From the NCBI GenBank assembly GCA_944383165.1, contig CALWON010000112.1, forward strand, positions 1 through 32,436: a DNA stretch of 32,436 nucleotides, given 5' to 3'. Positions 1-7,053 of the stretch are shown here, piece by piece. The stretch's first letter is position 1, and each line of letters opens with the position of its first letter. The translations under genes were made by a program, and so were the position numbers. The stretch is from an uncultured Oscillospiraceae bacterium. Lineage in GTDB: Bacteria > Bacillota > Clostridia > Oscillospirales > Oscillospiraceae. The notes beneath the pieces are model-generated. The model ran no database searches. It saw only the letters and a list, made by a program, of their open reading frames with translations, and was not told where the DNA came from.

Positions 1-59
1 CGCAAGAAATCTCTCGCTATCAGGAAGTAATTGAATCTACTGCACACCTGATTTTTTAA
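1..59 (+). CDS. 3' end of an unidentified gene
   Basis: A reading frame open from the window edge ends at TAA (57-59) and encodes a tail reading ISRYQEVIESTAHLIF. It is followed after 25 bases by the MNT gene and its Shine-Dalgarno sequence, so it is probably the last part of an upstream gene in the same rightward transcription unit. The fragment is too short to name. Confidence 0.35.
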   Translation, partial: QEISRYQEVIESTAHLIF

Positions 60-84
60 GTAGCACGCAGGAAGGAGTCATTCT

Positions 85-390
85 ATGAATTTACCAGACC
101 ATTTACCACAGCAAATAATTCACTTGGCACGCAGCTATGATGTATCCCGCCTTATCCTCTTTGGCTCCCGTGCCAGAGGGGACAATCATCTACGCAGTGA
201 TATTGATTTGGCTGTCTACGGTCTGACCGCCTCAGAAGTTGGCTGCTTCCGTCTTGATCTGGAGGAACTGCCCACCCTGCTCCAATTCGATGTAGTCGGT
301 ATAGATGAAGATACATCCCCTGCCCTTTTGAAAGAAATTCAACAAGATGGAGTGGTGCTTTATGATGACCAAACAACAAAACTTTTGTGA
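85..390 (+). CDS. MNT-type nucleotidyltransferase (MntA-like antitoxin)
   Basis: This is a minimal nucleotidyltransferase of 101 residues. The hallmark GS-x10-DxD motif is intact: GSRARG around residues 27-32, then DID at about 39-41. In HepT/MntA systems such proteins neutralise the partner HEPN RNase by adding AMP to it. The start has a clear AAGGAG seven bases upstream. The gene overlaps the following HI0074/HepT-like gene, the usual arrangement of this pair, so the two are probably translated together. Family assignment is firm from the motif. The antitoxin role is inferred from the pairing. Confidence 0.85.
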   Translation: MNLPDHLPQQIIHLARSYDVSRLILFGSRARGDNHLRSDIDLAVYGLTASEVGCFRLDLEELPTLLQFDVVGIDEDTSPALLKEIQQDGVVLYDDQTTKLL

Positions 391-751
391 TGCTGTACAG
401 CGACTGCAAGAGGCAATCCAAGATTACAAGAGTTTCCCCAATTCCACCATGCGTGATGGTGTGATTCAGCGCTTTGAGTTCACCTTTGAGCTTGCATGGA
501 AATCTTTAAAAGAGTACATGGAAGACCAAGGAGCACAGGACCTACAATTTCCCAAGCAAGTGCTAAAAGCGGCGTATTCTGCTAAAGTGATTGATAATGA
601 AAAAGTTTGGCTCAGTATGCTTAGTTCTCGCAATATCACATCCCATATCTATGATGATTCTCAGGCTGCCAAGGTCATGTATGCAATTCAGAACCAATAC
701 ATTGTCCCGTTACAAAATTTAGCTGACTTTTACAGCAATGACAAACCATAG
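362..751 (+). CDS. HepT-like HEPN protein (HI0074 family, nucleotidyltransferase partner)
   Basis: This 129-residue all-alpha protein belongs to the HI0074 'nucleotidyltransferase substrate-binding' family. It carries RFEFTFELAWKSLK and, later, RNITSHIY, which fits the R-x4-H-x-Y motif of HepT RNase toxins. I chose ATG 362, which has GGAG (350-353) eight bases upstream. An ATG at 347 precedes that ribosome site and is less likely. The gene overlaps the end of the MNT gene by 29 bases and is followed at once by a terminator hairpin, so the pair forms a closed two-gene unit. Predicted role: RNase toxin held in check by the MNT protein. Confidence 0.8.
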   Translation: MMTKQQNFCDAVQRLQEAIQDYKSFPNSTMRDGVIQRFEFTFELAWKSLKEYMEDQGAQDLQFPKQVLKAAYSAKVIDNEKVWLSMLSSRNITSHIYDDSQAAKVMYAIQNQYIVPLQNLADFYSNDKP

Positions 752-761
752 AGAGCATGGC

Positions 762-785
762 AAAATCCCAAGCGATTGGGATTTT
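762..785 (+). terminator. Rho-independent terminator after MNT/HepT pair
   Basis: A perfect 10-bp stem AAAATCCCAA / TTGGGATTTT (762-771 with 776-785) has a GCGA loop and a T-rich tail. It begins 10 bases after the HepT-like stop. It also lies across an alternative start (757) of the next ORF, which supports using ATG 820 for the recombinase. Confidence 0.75.
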
Positions 786-819
786 GTGCTTTTCATACCA
801 GAAAGGAAAGGAGCCGGAC

Positions 820-2286
820 ATGCTGGACTTTAAAATCGCAGCCGCCTATATTAGAGTTTCCACAGATGATCAGGTGGAATATTCCCCAGATGCCCAACTG
901 GCAGAAATCCGCAAATATGCCTCCACCCATAGTTTCATACTGCCGGAGGAATTTATCTTTGTAGATGAGGGCATTAGTGGAAAAAACACAGGGAAACGCC
1001 CAGAGTTTAACCGCATGATTGGTACAGCAAAACTCAAACCACGTCCCTTTGATGCAATTTTACTTTGGAAATTTTCTCGTTTTGCCAGAAATCGTGAGGA
1101 TAGTATCGTATACAAGTCAATGCTGAGGAAAGAACTTGGAATTGATGTCATATCCATCAGTGAGCCGCTGACAGATGATAAAATGAGCATCATCATGGAG
1201 GCAATGATAGAGGCAATGGATGAATACTATTCGGTCAATCTGGCTGAAGAAGTAAAAAGGGGCATGACAGAAAAGGCAAAGCGTGGCGGTCTGCAAAGTA
1301 CCCCCTCTTTTGGGTATCGTGTAGAAAATAATGTGCTTGTTCCTGTACCAGAAGAAGCTGCCCTTGTGCAGTCTATTTTTGACCGCTTTCTTGCTGGAGC
1401 GGGTCTATTCCCCATTGCAAAATGGCTCAATGAACTGGGGGTGAAAACCCATCGTGGCAACCGGTTTGAAAATCGGACCATTGAATATATCTTGCGGAAC
1501 CCTGTTTATATTGGAAAAATCCGCTGGAATCCAACCGGAAAAACCAGACGGGATTTTGATAACAAAAACATTATCCTTGCAGATGCACAACATGAACCGC
1601 TGATTTCTCAGGAAGTATGGGATGCAGCACAAGCCAGACTGGATGAGGTAAAAGCAAAGTGGAAATATCATGGTAGACCCGTCACAGAACTAAAACGCTG
1701 GATGTCAGGGATTGTTCGTTGTGCTTCCTGTGGTGCAACACTCATTTTTTCCGCTCCACACTATTGGAAATGTAATAACTATGTAAGAGGACGGTGTACC
1801 ACCTCTCAACATATATCAGAAGAAAAATTGCTGGATATGCTGTTTGCTGCTCTGGATCACGACCGCCAGACCGCTGTTCCCATCACCTATCGAGTCATAC
1901 GGCATCGAGAGCAGACAGCAATAGATGAATCCACATTGCTAAAGGAACAGCAAAAGCAGCTAAACGCCAAGTTGGAACGGTTGCGTGAGGCATACCTTGC
2001 AGGTGTGGAGGATTTGGAAGGTTATAAAAAATCAAAGTCTGCACTGGATGAACGGTTACACCAGGTAGAAGAAAAAATAAAAAGCATCGAAACCCCAGAA
2101 GATTCCGATGCTCTTGAAACGATGATGAAAGAAAAAATTTGTCGTTGTTTGGAAGTGCTACAAGACCCACATGCCACGAAGGAACAGAAACACGCCGCTG
2201 CTGTAGATGCGATTGACCGCTGCACCTTCTCCAAAGAGGACAACCATTTAGAAATTCACTACCGTCTCTATTTGCCTTCTTTATAG
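820..2286 (+). CDS. Large serine recombinase (site-specific integrase of the left element)
   Basis: This is a large serine recombinase of about 488 residues. The N-terminal resolvase domain starts AAYIRVSTDDQ, with the catalytic serine at residue 14. A central Recombinase domain includes the typical LRNPVYIGK stretch. A zinc ribbon follows (CASC ... CNNYVRGRC), then a C-terminal coiled coil rich in Glu/Lys/Leu. Such enzymes integrate and excise phages, ICEs and IMEs by dsDNA cleavage at short attP/attB cores. ATG 820 has GGAAAGGAG at good spacing; the longer ORF from 757 starts inside a terminator. The gene ends within about 15 bp of a cotJC fragment, which points to that junction as its attachment site. 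The protein differs clearly from the other LSR in the window. Confidence 0.93.
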   Translation: MLDFKIAAAYIRVSTDDQVEYSPDAQLAEIRKYASTHSFILPEEFIFVDEGISGKNTGKRPEFNRMIGTAKLKPRPFDAILLWKFSRFARNREDSIVYKSMLRKELGIDVISISEPLTDDKMSIIMEAMIEAMDEYYSVNLAEEVKRGMTEKAKRGGLQSTPSFGYRVENNVLVPVPEEAALVQSIFDRFLAGAGLFPIAKWLNELGVKTHRGNRFENRTIEYILRNPVYIGKIRWNPTGKTRRDFDNKNIILADAQHEPLISQEVWDAAQARLDEVKAKWKYHGRPVTELKRWMSGIVRCASCGATLIFSAPHYWKCNNYVRGRCTTSQHISEEKLLDMLFAALDHDRQTAVPITYRVIRHREQTAIDESTLLKEQQKQLNAKLERLREAYLAGVEDLEGYKKSKSALDERLHQVEEKIKSIETPEDSDALETMMKEKICRCLEVLQDPHATKEQKHAAAVDAIDRCTFSKEDNHLEIHYRLYLPSL

Positions 2287-2305
2287 TCTAATGATGTATG
2301 ATGGA
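2287..2305. other. Probable attachment-site junction of the left element with cotJC
   Basis: CotJC homology starts abruptly here: the frame reads MMYDGPDGELGA, where the family has (Q)YGGPDGELGA. The preceding bases belong to the recombinase gene and a few spacer bases. The break at about codon 30 of CotJC directly after an LSR gene is what an att junction would look like. The core is not resolvable from one side only. Confidence 0.5.
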
Positions 2306-2739
2306 CCAGATGGAGAATTAGGTGCAGCCATGCGGTATCTCTCTCAACGCTATGCTATGCCTTATGCTGAAGCAAAAGGTCTATTGACTGATATAGGTAC
2401 AGAAGAACTTGACCACATGGAAATGGTAGCAACTGTGGTGCATCAACTGACACGCAATCTAACAGATGAAGATATACGAAACAATCCAACCTTTGCCCCA
2501 TATTTTACTGACCACACCACTGGTATCTATCCAACCGCTGCCTCTGGCTTCCCATTTACAGCCGCTGCCCTACAGTCCACTGGTGATGTGATTGCCGATT
2601 TAACAGAAGATTTGGCAGCAGAGCAAAAAGCCCGTGTTACCTACGACAACATTCTCAGACTATCTGATGACCCTGATGTGAACAATGTGATCCGCTTTTT
2701 GCGAGAGCGTGAAATTGTTCACTTCCAACGTTTTGGTGA
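2291..2739 (+). pseudogene. cotJC: cotJC, middle fragment (spore-coat manganese-catalase-like protein)
   Basis: The translation is CotJC/manganese-catalase throughout: GPDGELGAAMRYLSQRY, LLTDIGTEELDHMEM (ferritin-like ligands EE..H), QLTRNLT, DLTEDLAAEQKARVTYDNILRL and FLREREIVHFQRFG. CotJC is a coat protein made in the mother cell during sporulation. About 30 N-terminal residues are missing; an LSR element ends there. The C-terminus is cut at GGTGA (2735-2739), after which the frame runs into unrelated sequence. The missing C-terminus is found in frame at 31481-31603. The ATG at 2291 is fortuitous. No internal stop or frameshift is seen in the fragment, so it has not decayed, as expected for a recent or reversible interruption. 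Confidence 0.9.
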
Positions 2740-2761
2740 TACAAACCAGACGGATTTAAGT
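2718..2761. other. Left attachment junction of the 28.7-kb element (core GGTGA at 2735-2739)
   Basis: To the left is cotJC coding for HFQRFG; to the right, homology stops. The core GGTGA recurs at 31481-31485 beside the cotJC C-terminus. Joining the two element sides gives an attP in which TACTTAA (31462-31468) and TTAAGTA (2756-2762) form outer inverted arms around the core, as is usual for LSR attP sites. Reading: attB = cotJC sequence with GGTGA as the overlap region. Confidence 0.8.
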
Positions 2762-2780
2762 AGATTTACTCGTAAAAATA

Positions 2781-2808
2781 GACGTCAGGAGGGCAGCTTC
2801 CTGACGTC
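2781..2808 (-). terminator. Terminator of the DUF3990/DUF3791 operon
   Basis: A perfect 10-bp stem GACGTCAGGA (2781-2790) / TCCTGACGTC (2799-2808) is followed, on the minus strand, by TATTTTTA. It lies five bases past the DUF3791 stop. Confidence 0.7.
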
Positions 2809-2813
2809 ATTCT

Positions 2814-3029
2814 CTATACTCCAAAGGGATTGTTTGCAGTGTCAATCAATCTTGTTTCCTCTGACAAAGATTGGTTCACAATGGAATGGAATACATCTGC
2901 ATAACGGTAAATTCGCCCGATGGTCTTCTCCCCCAGTGTACAGACTACATCTGAGCGTTTCAGCTTTTTCTCACGCCCAATATACTCAATCAGACTACAG
3001 GTGTAAAACAATGCGCTGTTATTCTTCAT
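2814..3029 (-). CDS. DUF3791 family small protein (putative antitoxin partner)
   Basis: This 71-residue protein has the helical layout of DUF3791: an N-terminal FYTCSLIEYIGREKKL stretch, then a HTH-like segment and YRYADVFHSIVNQSL. DUF3791 genes are commonly found next to DUF3990 genes in gut Firmicutes. Its ATG overlaps the last 11 bases of the DUF3990 gene (ATGAAGAATAA), which implies translational coupling. The protein could neutralise the DUF3990 ADP-ribosyltransferase-like partner. That role is inferred from pairing, size and overlap. Confidence 0.65.
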   Translation of the reverse strand: MKNNSALFYTCSLIEYIGREKKLKRSDVVCTLGEKTIGRIYRYADVFHSIVNQSLSEETRLIDTANNPFGV

Positions 3030-3483
3030 CCCTGACTTCCACTCCCTTCACAAATGACAAAGTAGCCAGAGCACGTGCTGTGTGAAAACTGATCTGATGG
3101 GTAGGTCGTTTAAATTTGGCAAGTTCCCAGAATGCCTCTCGACTGATTTTCCCATCTACAAAGTTCTGAACATAGTTAAAAATGGTATCGTCAGCCATAG
3201 GACCCTCCACAATATCATACCCATGTGAAGTACCTAAACGACAAGCCACAATAAAATCCAGCCACTCCTCTGACATCTCTGGAAATTGTTTTACCCTCAA
3301 TTTATCATCAGGGGTGTAGCAATACTCATTTAAGTACCCTATACCATCAAACCGAATTGCCCCACGAATAGCCTGATTGGGAAATAATGTACAGTAAAAA
3401 CCAAAATAAAAGTCCTTGTTATACTTCTGAATCTGGATTCCTGGAGACTCTACAATCATTTTACTGCCATGATATAAAATCAT
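3019..3483 (-). CDS. DUF3990 protein (ADP-ribosyltransferase-like, putative toxin)
   Basis: The protein has 154 residues. The N-terminus LYHGSKMIVE plus KDFYFGFYCTLFPNQA matches the DUF3990 pattern (YHGS ... DFGxGFYxT ... A). This family is predicted to have an ADP-ribosyltransferase fold. The usual first Gly of DFGxGFY is Tyr here. The start has AGGAGG seven bases upstream and a strong promoter at 3518-3547. The gene forms a two-gene operon with DUF3791. The pair sits between the element's att site and its integrase, a position that would help stabilise the integrated element if the pair is a toxin-antitoxin system. Confidence 0.7.
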   Translation of the reverse strand: MILYHGSKMIVESPGIQIQKYNKDFYFGFYCTLFPNQAIRGAIRFDGIGYLNEYCYTPDDKLRVKQFPEMSEEWLDFIVACRLGTSHGYDIVEGPMADDTIFNYVQNFVDGKISREAFWELAKFKRPTHQISFHTARALATLSFVKGVEVRDEE

Positions 3484-3517
3484 ATCTCATCCTCCTATCT
3501 GTAATCTATTTATCTGA

Positions 3518-3547
3518 ATTGTAGCCCACTCCAGTATTTTCTGTCAA
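3518..3547 (-). promoter_or_regulatory. Promoter of the DUF3990/DUF3791 operon
   Basis: Read leftward: TTGACA (3547-3542), an 18-bp spacer, and TACAAT (3523-3518). This is a near-consensus vegetative promoter 35 bases before the DUF3990 start. Confidence 0.7.
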
Positions 3548-3573
3548 AGTAAACTGTGGTTTTCGGTAAAGAA

Positions 3574-3603
3574 TGACGTCAGGAGGACAGTCTCCTGACG
3601 TTA
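3574..3603 (-). terminator. Terminator after the LSR gene
   Basis: An inverted repeat GACGTCAGGAG (3575-3585) / CTCCTGACGTT (3592-3602) contains one G-T pair. A moderately T-rich tail follows on the minus strand. It begins three bases after the recombinase stop and shares its stem core with the hairpin at 2781-2808. Confidence 0.55.
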
Positions 3604-3605
3604 CT

Positions 3606-5135
3606 TTATATATTCCAAAGTATTCTTGCAGTACCATCTTGAGTAATGGAAATCCGATGAATCAGAAGCATGGCAACTTCCTTTTTACGAGTGAAATTTG
3701 CATTTTTCCACGACCGAGCCAGATCCACCACCACACCCATATCCTCACTTTTGGATGCCAGGTCATCCAGTCGTTGCTGTAATGCCAGTCGATCCTGCTT
3801 CAGCTGTGTTGCTTTGGCATTTGCCAGCTTGATTAGATCTTCATTCAGTGCACCAGAGAGCAGAGAATCCATCAATTGTTTTTCAGATTGCTCGACTCCT
3901 TTGAGCTTAAGCTTCAAATCATTGACCTCAGCACTGTCTACTGTTCGCTTTTTTCGGTTATCCTGTCTCAACTGTGTCAGTTTTTCTGTGATACAATCAT
4001 ACACCATACACTCCAAGTCATCTGCGTAAATCGAATGTCTGGGTCCTTTACACGACCGTTTGTGACTTTTTCCTGTGCAGTTGAAATATCGACGTATTTG
4101 TCCTTCCTGATTGGGTTTCCCCTTGACTGTGGTCATGGTGTGCCCACACATTTCACATATCACTTTACCAGCCAACCAACTGGTTGTGTTGCTAAGGCTG
4201 CCCCCCACCTGTTTGTTCCGCTCCAGCTTCCGTTGACACTTCAGCCATATATCAGCAGGCACAATTCCTTTATGTGTAAGCAGCACTAACTTCACGTCTG
4301 ACCAATCGGAATTATCTGTATCATGTTTGGAAATACCATAGAGCTGTGCACCATACTCCCCTGTAAATTGAGATACATCAGTGATAATATTGGTACCTTT
4401 CCGCTCATAGAACTCGTACACATCGGAATTTGCCTGCACATAGATTGGATTTTTTAAAATGGCAGAGATTTTGGATGTACTCCATGATGTACCATTGAGT
4501 GGTGTTTTTCCCTCAAGCACCATCAGATCAAGCAGACGACGGAGTGAAACATCTTCCTGAGCATAAACCTCATACATATACCGAATTTGTTCCACTTGAG
4601 ATGGGATTGGATTGAGTTTTTTTGTTTTTACATTATGTATGACTGTGGGCTGTAACTCAAAGCCATACGGCTGTCTGCCACCCATATAGAAACCCAGTTC
4701 ACTACGGTGTGCATAGGCCTGTGTAATACGGTTAATAATGGATGTCCGCTCAAACTCAGCAAATACCATGAGGATTTTTACAACCAGCTCCCCATAAGGA
4801 GAAGATGTGTCAAAAGACTCCTGTGAGGACACAAATTCTACGCCATGAGCCTTAAATTCATGCAGAATATTTACAAAATCCGCAAGCGAGCGGCTGATAC
4901 GATCCAGTTTATATACAATTACCTTATTCACTTTGCCCTGACGTACCAGTTTCATCATCTTTTGGAACCCTTCCCGTTCCACATTTCCACCAGAAAATCC
5001 ATTGTCAACAAAGGTGATCACTTTTTCATCTCTCTCGTGCGGCTTCAACATGGATTTGCAGTATTCCAACTGAGTCTCACAGCTGATACTGTTCTCCCGC
5101 TCCACCGACTTTCTTGCATAGAGCACAATCGCCAT
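3606..5135 (-). CDS. Large serine recombinase (integrase of the 28.7-kb element)
   Basis: This LSR has about 509 residues. The resolvase domain begins IVLYARKS with catalytic Ser at residue 10, followed by NGFSGGNVEREGFQ and IVYKLDRISRS. A Recombinase domain (ILKNPIYVQ) is next, then a zinc ribbon (CEMCG ... CTGKSHKRSC) and a leucine-rich coiled coil before the C-terminus. ATG 5135 has GGAGGAGG seven bases upstream; the GTG at 5141 overlaps the ribosome site and is unlikely. The gene is about 870 bp from the left att core and is the best candidate for the enzyme acting at GGTGA. It is the last gene of a leftward run that starts with the coupling protein at 9100, so integrase and mobilisation genes may be co-transcribed. 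Confidence 0.93.
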   Translation of the reverse strand: MAIVLYARKSVERENSISCETQLEYCKSMLKPHERDEKVITFVDNGFSGGNVEREGFQKMMKLVRQGKVNKVIVYKLDRISRSLADFVNILHEFKAHGVEFVSSQESFDTSSPYGELVVKILMVFAEFERTSIINRITQAYAHRSELGFYMGGRQPYGFELQPTVIHNVKTKKLNPIPSQVEQIRYMYEVYAQEDVSLRRLLDLMVLEGKTPLNGTSWSTSKISAILKNPIYVQANSDVYEFYERKGTNIITDVSQFTGEYGAQLYGISKHDTDNSDWSDVKLVLLTHKGIVPADIWLKCQRKLERNKQVGGSLSNTTSWLAGKVICEMCGHTMTTVKGKPNQEGQIRRYFNCTGKSHKRSCKGPRHSIYADDLECMVYDCITEKLTQLRQDNRKKRTVDSAEVNDLKLKLKGVEQSEKQLMDSLLSGALNEDLIKLANAKATQLKQDRLALQQRLDDLASKSEDMGVVVDLARSWKNANFTRKKEVAMLLIHRISITQDGTARILWNI

Positions 5136-5171
5136 TGACACACCTCCTCCCTTTCATTGCCAATCATCTTA

Positions 5172-5318
5172 TCAGGCTGAGTGCTTCTTTCCTGGTCTCG
5201 TCATGACTCGATATAGTTCCTCTAAAAGCTGCTCCCTTTTTTCTGCATCGTCAGTTTGAATCACTTGGTGCTCTACCCTATGGCTTAAGTTCTTAATATC
5301 TGTGTACTCACAGACCAT
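5172..5318 (-). CDS. Small 48-aa protein upstream of the integrase
   Basis: This short ORF is preceded by GGGGGGAG. It starts MVCEYTDIKNLSHRVEHQV and ends RPGKKHSA. It is charged and probably helical, with no transmembrane segment. It lies 14 bases after the 233-aa gene and 36 bases before the LSR start, in the same leftward run. I do not recognise the family. Small charged proteins next to LSR genes are sometimes recombination directionality factors, but nothing in the sequence proves that here. Confidence 0.6.
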   Translation of the reverse strand: MVCEYTDIKNLSHRVEHQVIQTDDAEKREQLLEELYRVMTRPGKKHSA

Positions 5319-5332
5319 GACACTCCCCCCTT

Positions 5333-6034
5333 TCAAATGGCACCACACAGTGGTGTTATGTTGTCATCCAGATCAATCCCATCTGTCACTATCATATGCG
5401 TGAAGTTACAATACAACTCATGATTGATAAGTTGCAGGATTCCCTCTTTTGTGTAAGAAAAGAAACACCTGATCAGCATTGGTGGGGTTACACAACGTTC
5501 TGGGTCACTGTATCTTCGGTCATAGTAATAGCAGTGATTCACTACGCCCTCATCCCCTCCCCTGTATGCAAGGTCTATATAGATGGAACGATGCAGTCTG
5601 TTCTTCAGCCGTGTCCTCAGGCGTCCAGGAAGTCCATTGTATGTCTCCCCTTGTCCCACCATCACCAGAAAACGATACTTTTGTTGCTCCTGAGTCTTCC
5701 AGAACTCCATATACTCTGCAAAGGTCAGGGCTTTGGTCTGGTCGTTCATCCATTCCACTTGATAAAACTTTTTATCCAGTTGGTTCTCCAAAACAGACAA
5801 AAGCTTCTCCATTGGGAATTCCATTGTTTGCAGCTTTTTGGGGGCATGTGCATATCTGTCATCACCTGTTCTTCCCTGATTGCGGTCTACATAGAAACAC
5901 TGTGTGATGACACATGAATCATGACTCACCGCCAAAGCCAGATAGACAACTCGTCCATGTCTGGTTTTGAAAATCGTCTGATATACACCACAATTTCCTG
6001 CTATAACTTCCATTTTTAAAATGCTCGGTTGCAT
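5333..6034 (-). CDS. Unknown 233-aa protein of the mobilisation region
   Basis: I do not recognise the family. The product is soluble-looking, rich in Tyr, His and Arg, with no signal peptide or clear membrane span. Visible features are a segment with GQGETYNGLPGRLRTRLKNR in the middle and HCYYYDRRYSDPERC near the C-terminal third. AGGAGG seven bases before ATG 6034 supports the start. It sits between the relaxase (60 bases upstream) and the 48-aa ORF, all leftward. Its place between mobilisation and integration genes suggests an accessory role in one of those processes. Confidence 0.65.
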   Translation of the reverse strand: MQPSILKMEVIAGNCGVYQTIFKTRHGRVVYLALAVSHDSCVITQCFYVDRNQGRTGDDRYAHAPKKLQTMEFPMEKLLSVLENQLDKKFYQVEWMNDQTKALTFAEYMEFWKTQEQQKYRFLVMVGQGETYNGLPGRLRTRLKNRLHRSIYIDLAYRGGDEGVVNHCYYYDRRYSDPERCVTPPMLIRCFFSYTKEGILQLINHELYCNFTHMIVTDGIDLDDNITPLCGAI

Positions 6035-6094
6035 TTTTTCACCTCCTGTTGTAATAATATATAACTATAACGGGTATCTATGCGGCAGACAGGC

Positions 6095-6931
6095 TTATCT
6101 GGATCGCTCCCAGCTGTCATCCCGCTCTTTCAATCGTAACGGTTTCTCCCGTTCCTGATTTCTTGCTATAATTCTGCGATTTTCAAGTCCACGATCGGTA
6201 TGGTAGCCACGTGCTTCCAATGCCAGCACATTTCGCCCCAGATGTTTCTGTGGCTCTCTATCAATTCCTAATCTTACATAACTCAAGTTGCTATAACGAA
6301 CCTTTATGTCCCTACTCTTCAAAACACAATTGCAGGTTTCAGCCCATAGGCGACGCCATATTTCTGCATTTGCCTTGTTTCCCCAATGGTTAACAGGTAT
6401 ACTGGGTCCACATTGATACCGTTTGGTTACAGGATCATAGATTTTTCTACCCTGGTCATCCAAACGATAGTTCTTAATCCATTTGGATTTCCAATTACCA
6501 TTTTCATCTAAAGAACGTAACGTGAGAATAATATGAGCATGGGGATTTCCTGTCCCCTTATCATGAACAGCAACATCAGCACACATACCCTCTGCGACAA
6601 AAACCTGTTGCACATAGTCTCGAATTAAGATGATCTGATCCTCTCGATTTATTTCATTTGGCAACGCCACATCGATAAGCCTGGCTAACTGAGCATTCTT
6701 ATCCTCATAAAGCTCTACTGAGTTCCAAAGAATTTCACGATTTTGATAATCATCTGGAGCATTTGGAGGTAACAGAATCTCTTTATACACCACATCATCT
6801 CTTTCTTTATAGTATCTAACCCCATTGTATTGGCTTAATAAACTTTCCCCTGAACAATAGGATGCATATTCAATCACGGAGCGTCCAGCGGACCTCTTAC
6901 AATAGCTGATATGAAAATGAATCGGTTTCAT
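6095..6931 (-). CDS. MobQ/MobA-MobL family relaxase
   Basis: This 278-residue relaxase would nick oriT and lead the transferred strand. The MobA/MobL domain is clear: IEYASYCSG places a tyrosine at residue 25, the catalytic position in RSF1010 MobA. AVHDKGTGNPHAHI (H123, H131, H133) is the metal-binding three-histidine motif. It ends shortly after the relaxase domain, so there is no C-terminal primase or helicase as in larger MobA or TraA proteins. ATG 6931 has AGGAAGGTG upstream; a longer ORF start at 7042 would place the oriT inside the coding region without a ribosome site. The putative oriT lies just upstream. Confidence 0.9.
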   Translation of the reverse strand: MKPIHFHISYCKRSAGRSVIEYASYCSGESLLSQYNGVRYYKERDDVVYKEILLPPNAPDDYQNREILWNSVELYEDKNAQLARLIDVALPNEINREDQIILIRDYVQQVFVAEGMCADVAVHDKGTGNPHAHIILTLRSLDENGNWKSKWIKNYRLDDQGRKIYDPVTKRYQCGPSIPVNHWGNKANAEIWRRLWAETCNCVLKSRDIKVRYSNLSYVRLGIDREPQKHLGRNVLALEARGYHTDRGLENRRIIARNQEREKPLRLKERDDSWERSR

Positions 6932-6963
6932 TTTTACACCTTCCTTTATTGATTGAGTTATCC

Positions 6964-7024
6964 CTGCCAAGGCAATCATTGAAATGCTGCCTTGGCAGTT
7001 TTTTGAGTGGTTCATAAGTGCGCT
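6964..7024 (+). other. oriT: inverted repeat plus MobQ-type nic sequence
   Basis: A perfect 11-bp inverted repeat CTGCCAAGGCA (6964-6974) / TGCCTTGGCAG (6988-6998) is followed by a T-run. After exactly 16 bases comes TAAGTGCGCT (7015-7024). TAAGTGCGC matches the conserved nick region of RSF1010/pIP501-type oriTs (T/C-AAGTGCGCCCT). The site sits 33-93 bases upstream of the relaxase start. Hairpin, spacer, nic core and cognate relaxase next door together make a convincing oriT. Confidence 0.82.
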
Positions 7025-7053
7025 ATAAGCTAACAGAAACAAACATACATGAC

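Larger units (their letters stand above)
1..2300 (+). mobile_element. Right end of a second LSR-type integrated element (left end outside window)
   Basis: The stretch carries an MNT/HepT pair and then a large serine recombinase whose stop codon (2284-2286) lies only a few bases before CotJC-like coding sequence begins (about 2297). LSR genes commonly sit at one end of the element they mobilise, so the junction at roughly 2287-2305 is read as the right attachment site of an element inserted near the 5' end of cotJC. The exact crossover is not definable because the other junction is outside the window. Confidence 0.6.

Noticed and set aside
757..819. Longer start for the first serine recombinase
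   Set aside because: The start lies beside a perfect terminator hairpin, lacks a ribosome site and adds residues foreign to the family. ATG 820 has a strong site.
2740..3085. Extension of the cotJC-fragment ORF to 3085
   Set aside because: After GGTGA the translation loses all CotJC similarity and runs antisense through the DUF3791 and DUF3990 genes and a terminator.
6964..7004. Hairpin plus T-run before the relaxase as a rightward terminator
   Set aside because: No rightward gene precedes it. Its position before TAAGTGCGC and the relaxase fits oriT better.
6932..7042. Longer relaxase start
   Set aside because: It would put the oriT hairpin inside the gene and has no ribosome site; the MobA domain begins at ATG 6931.
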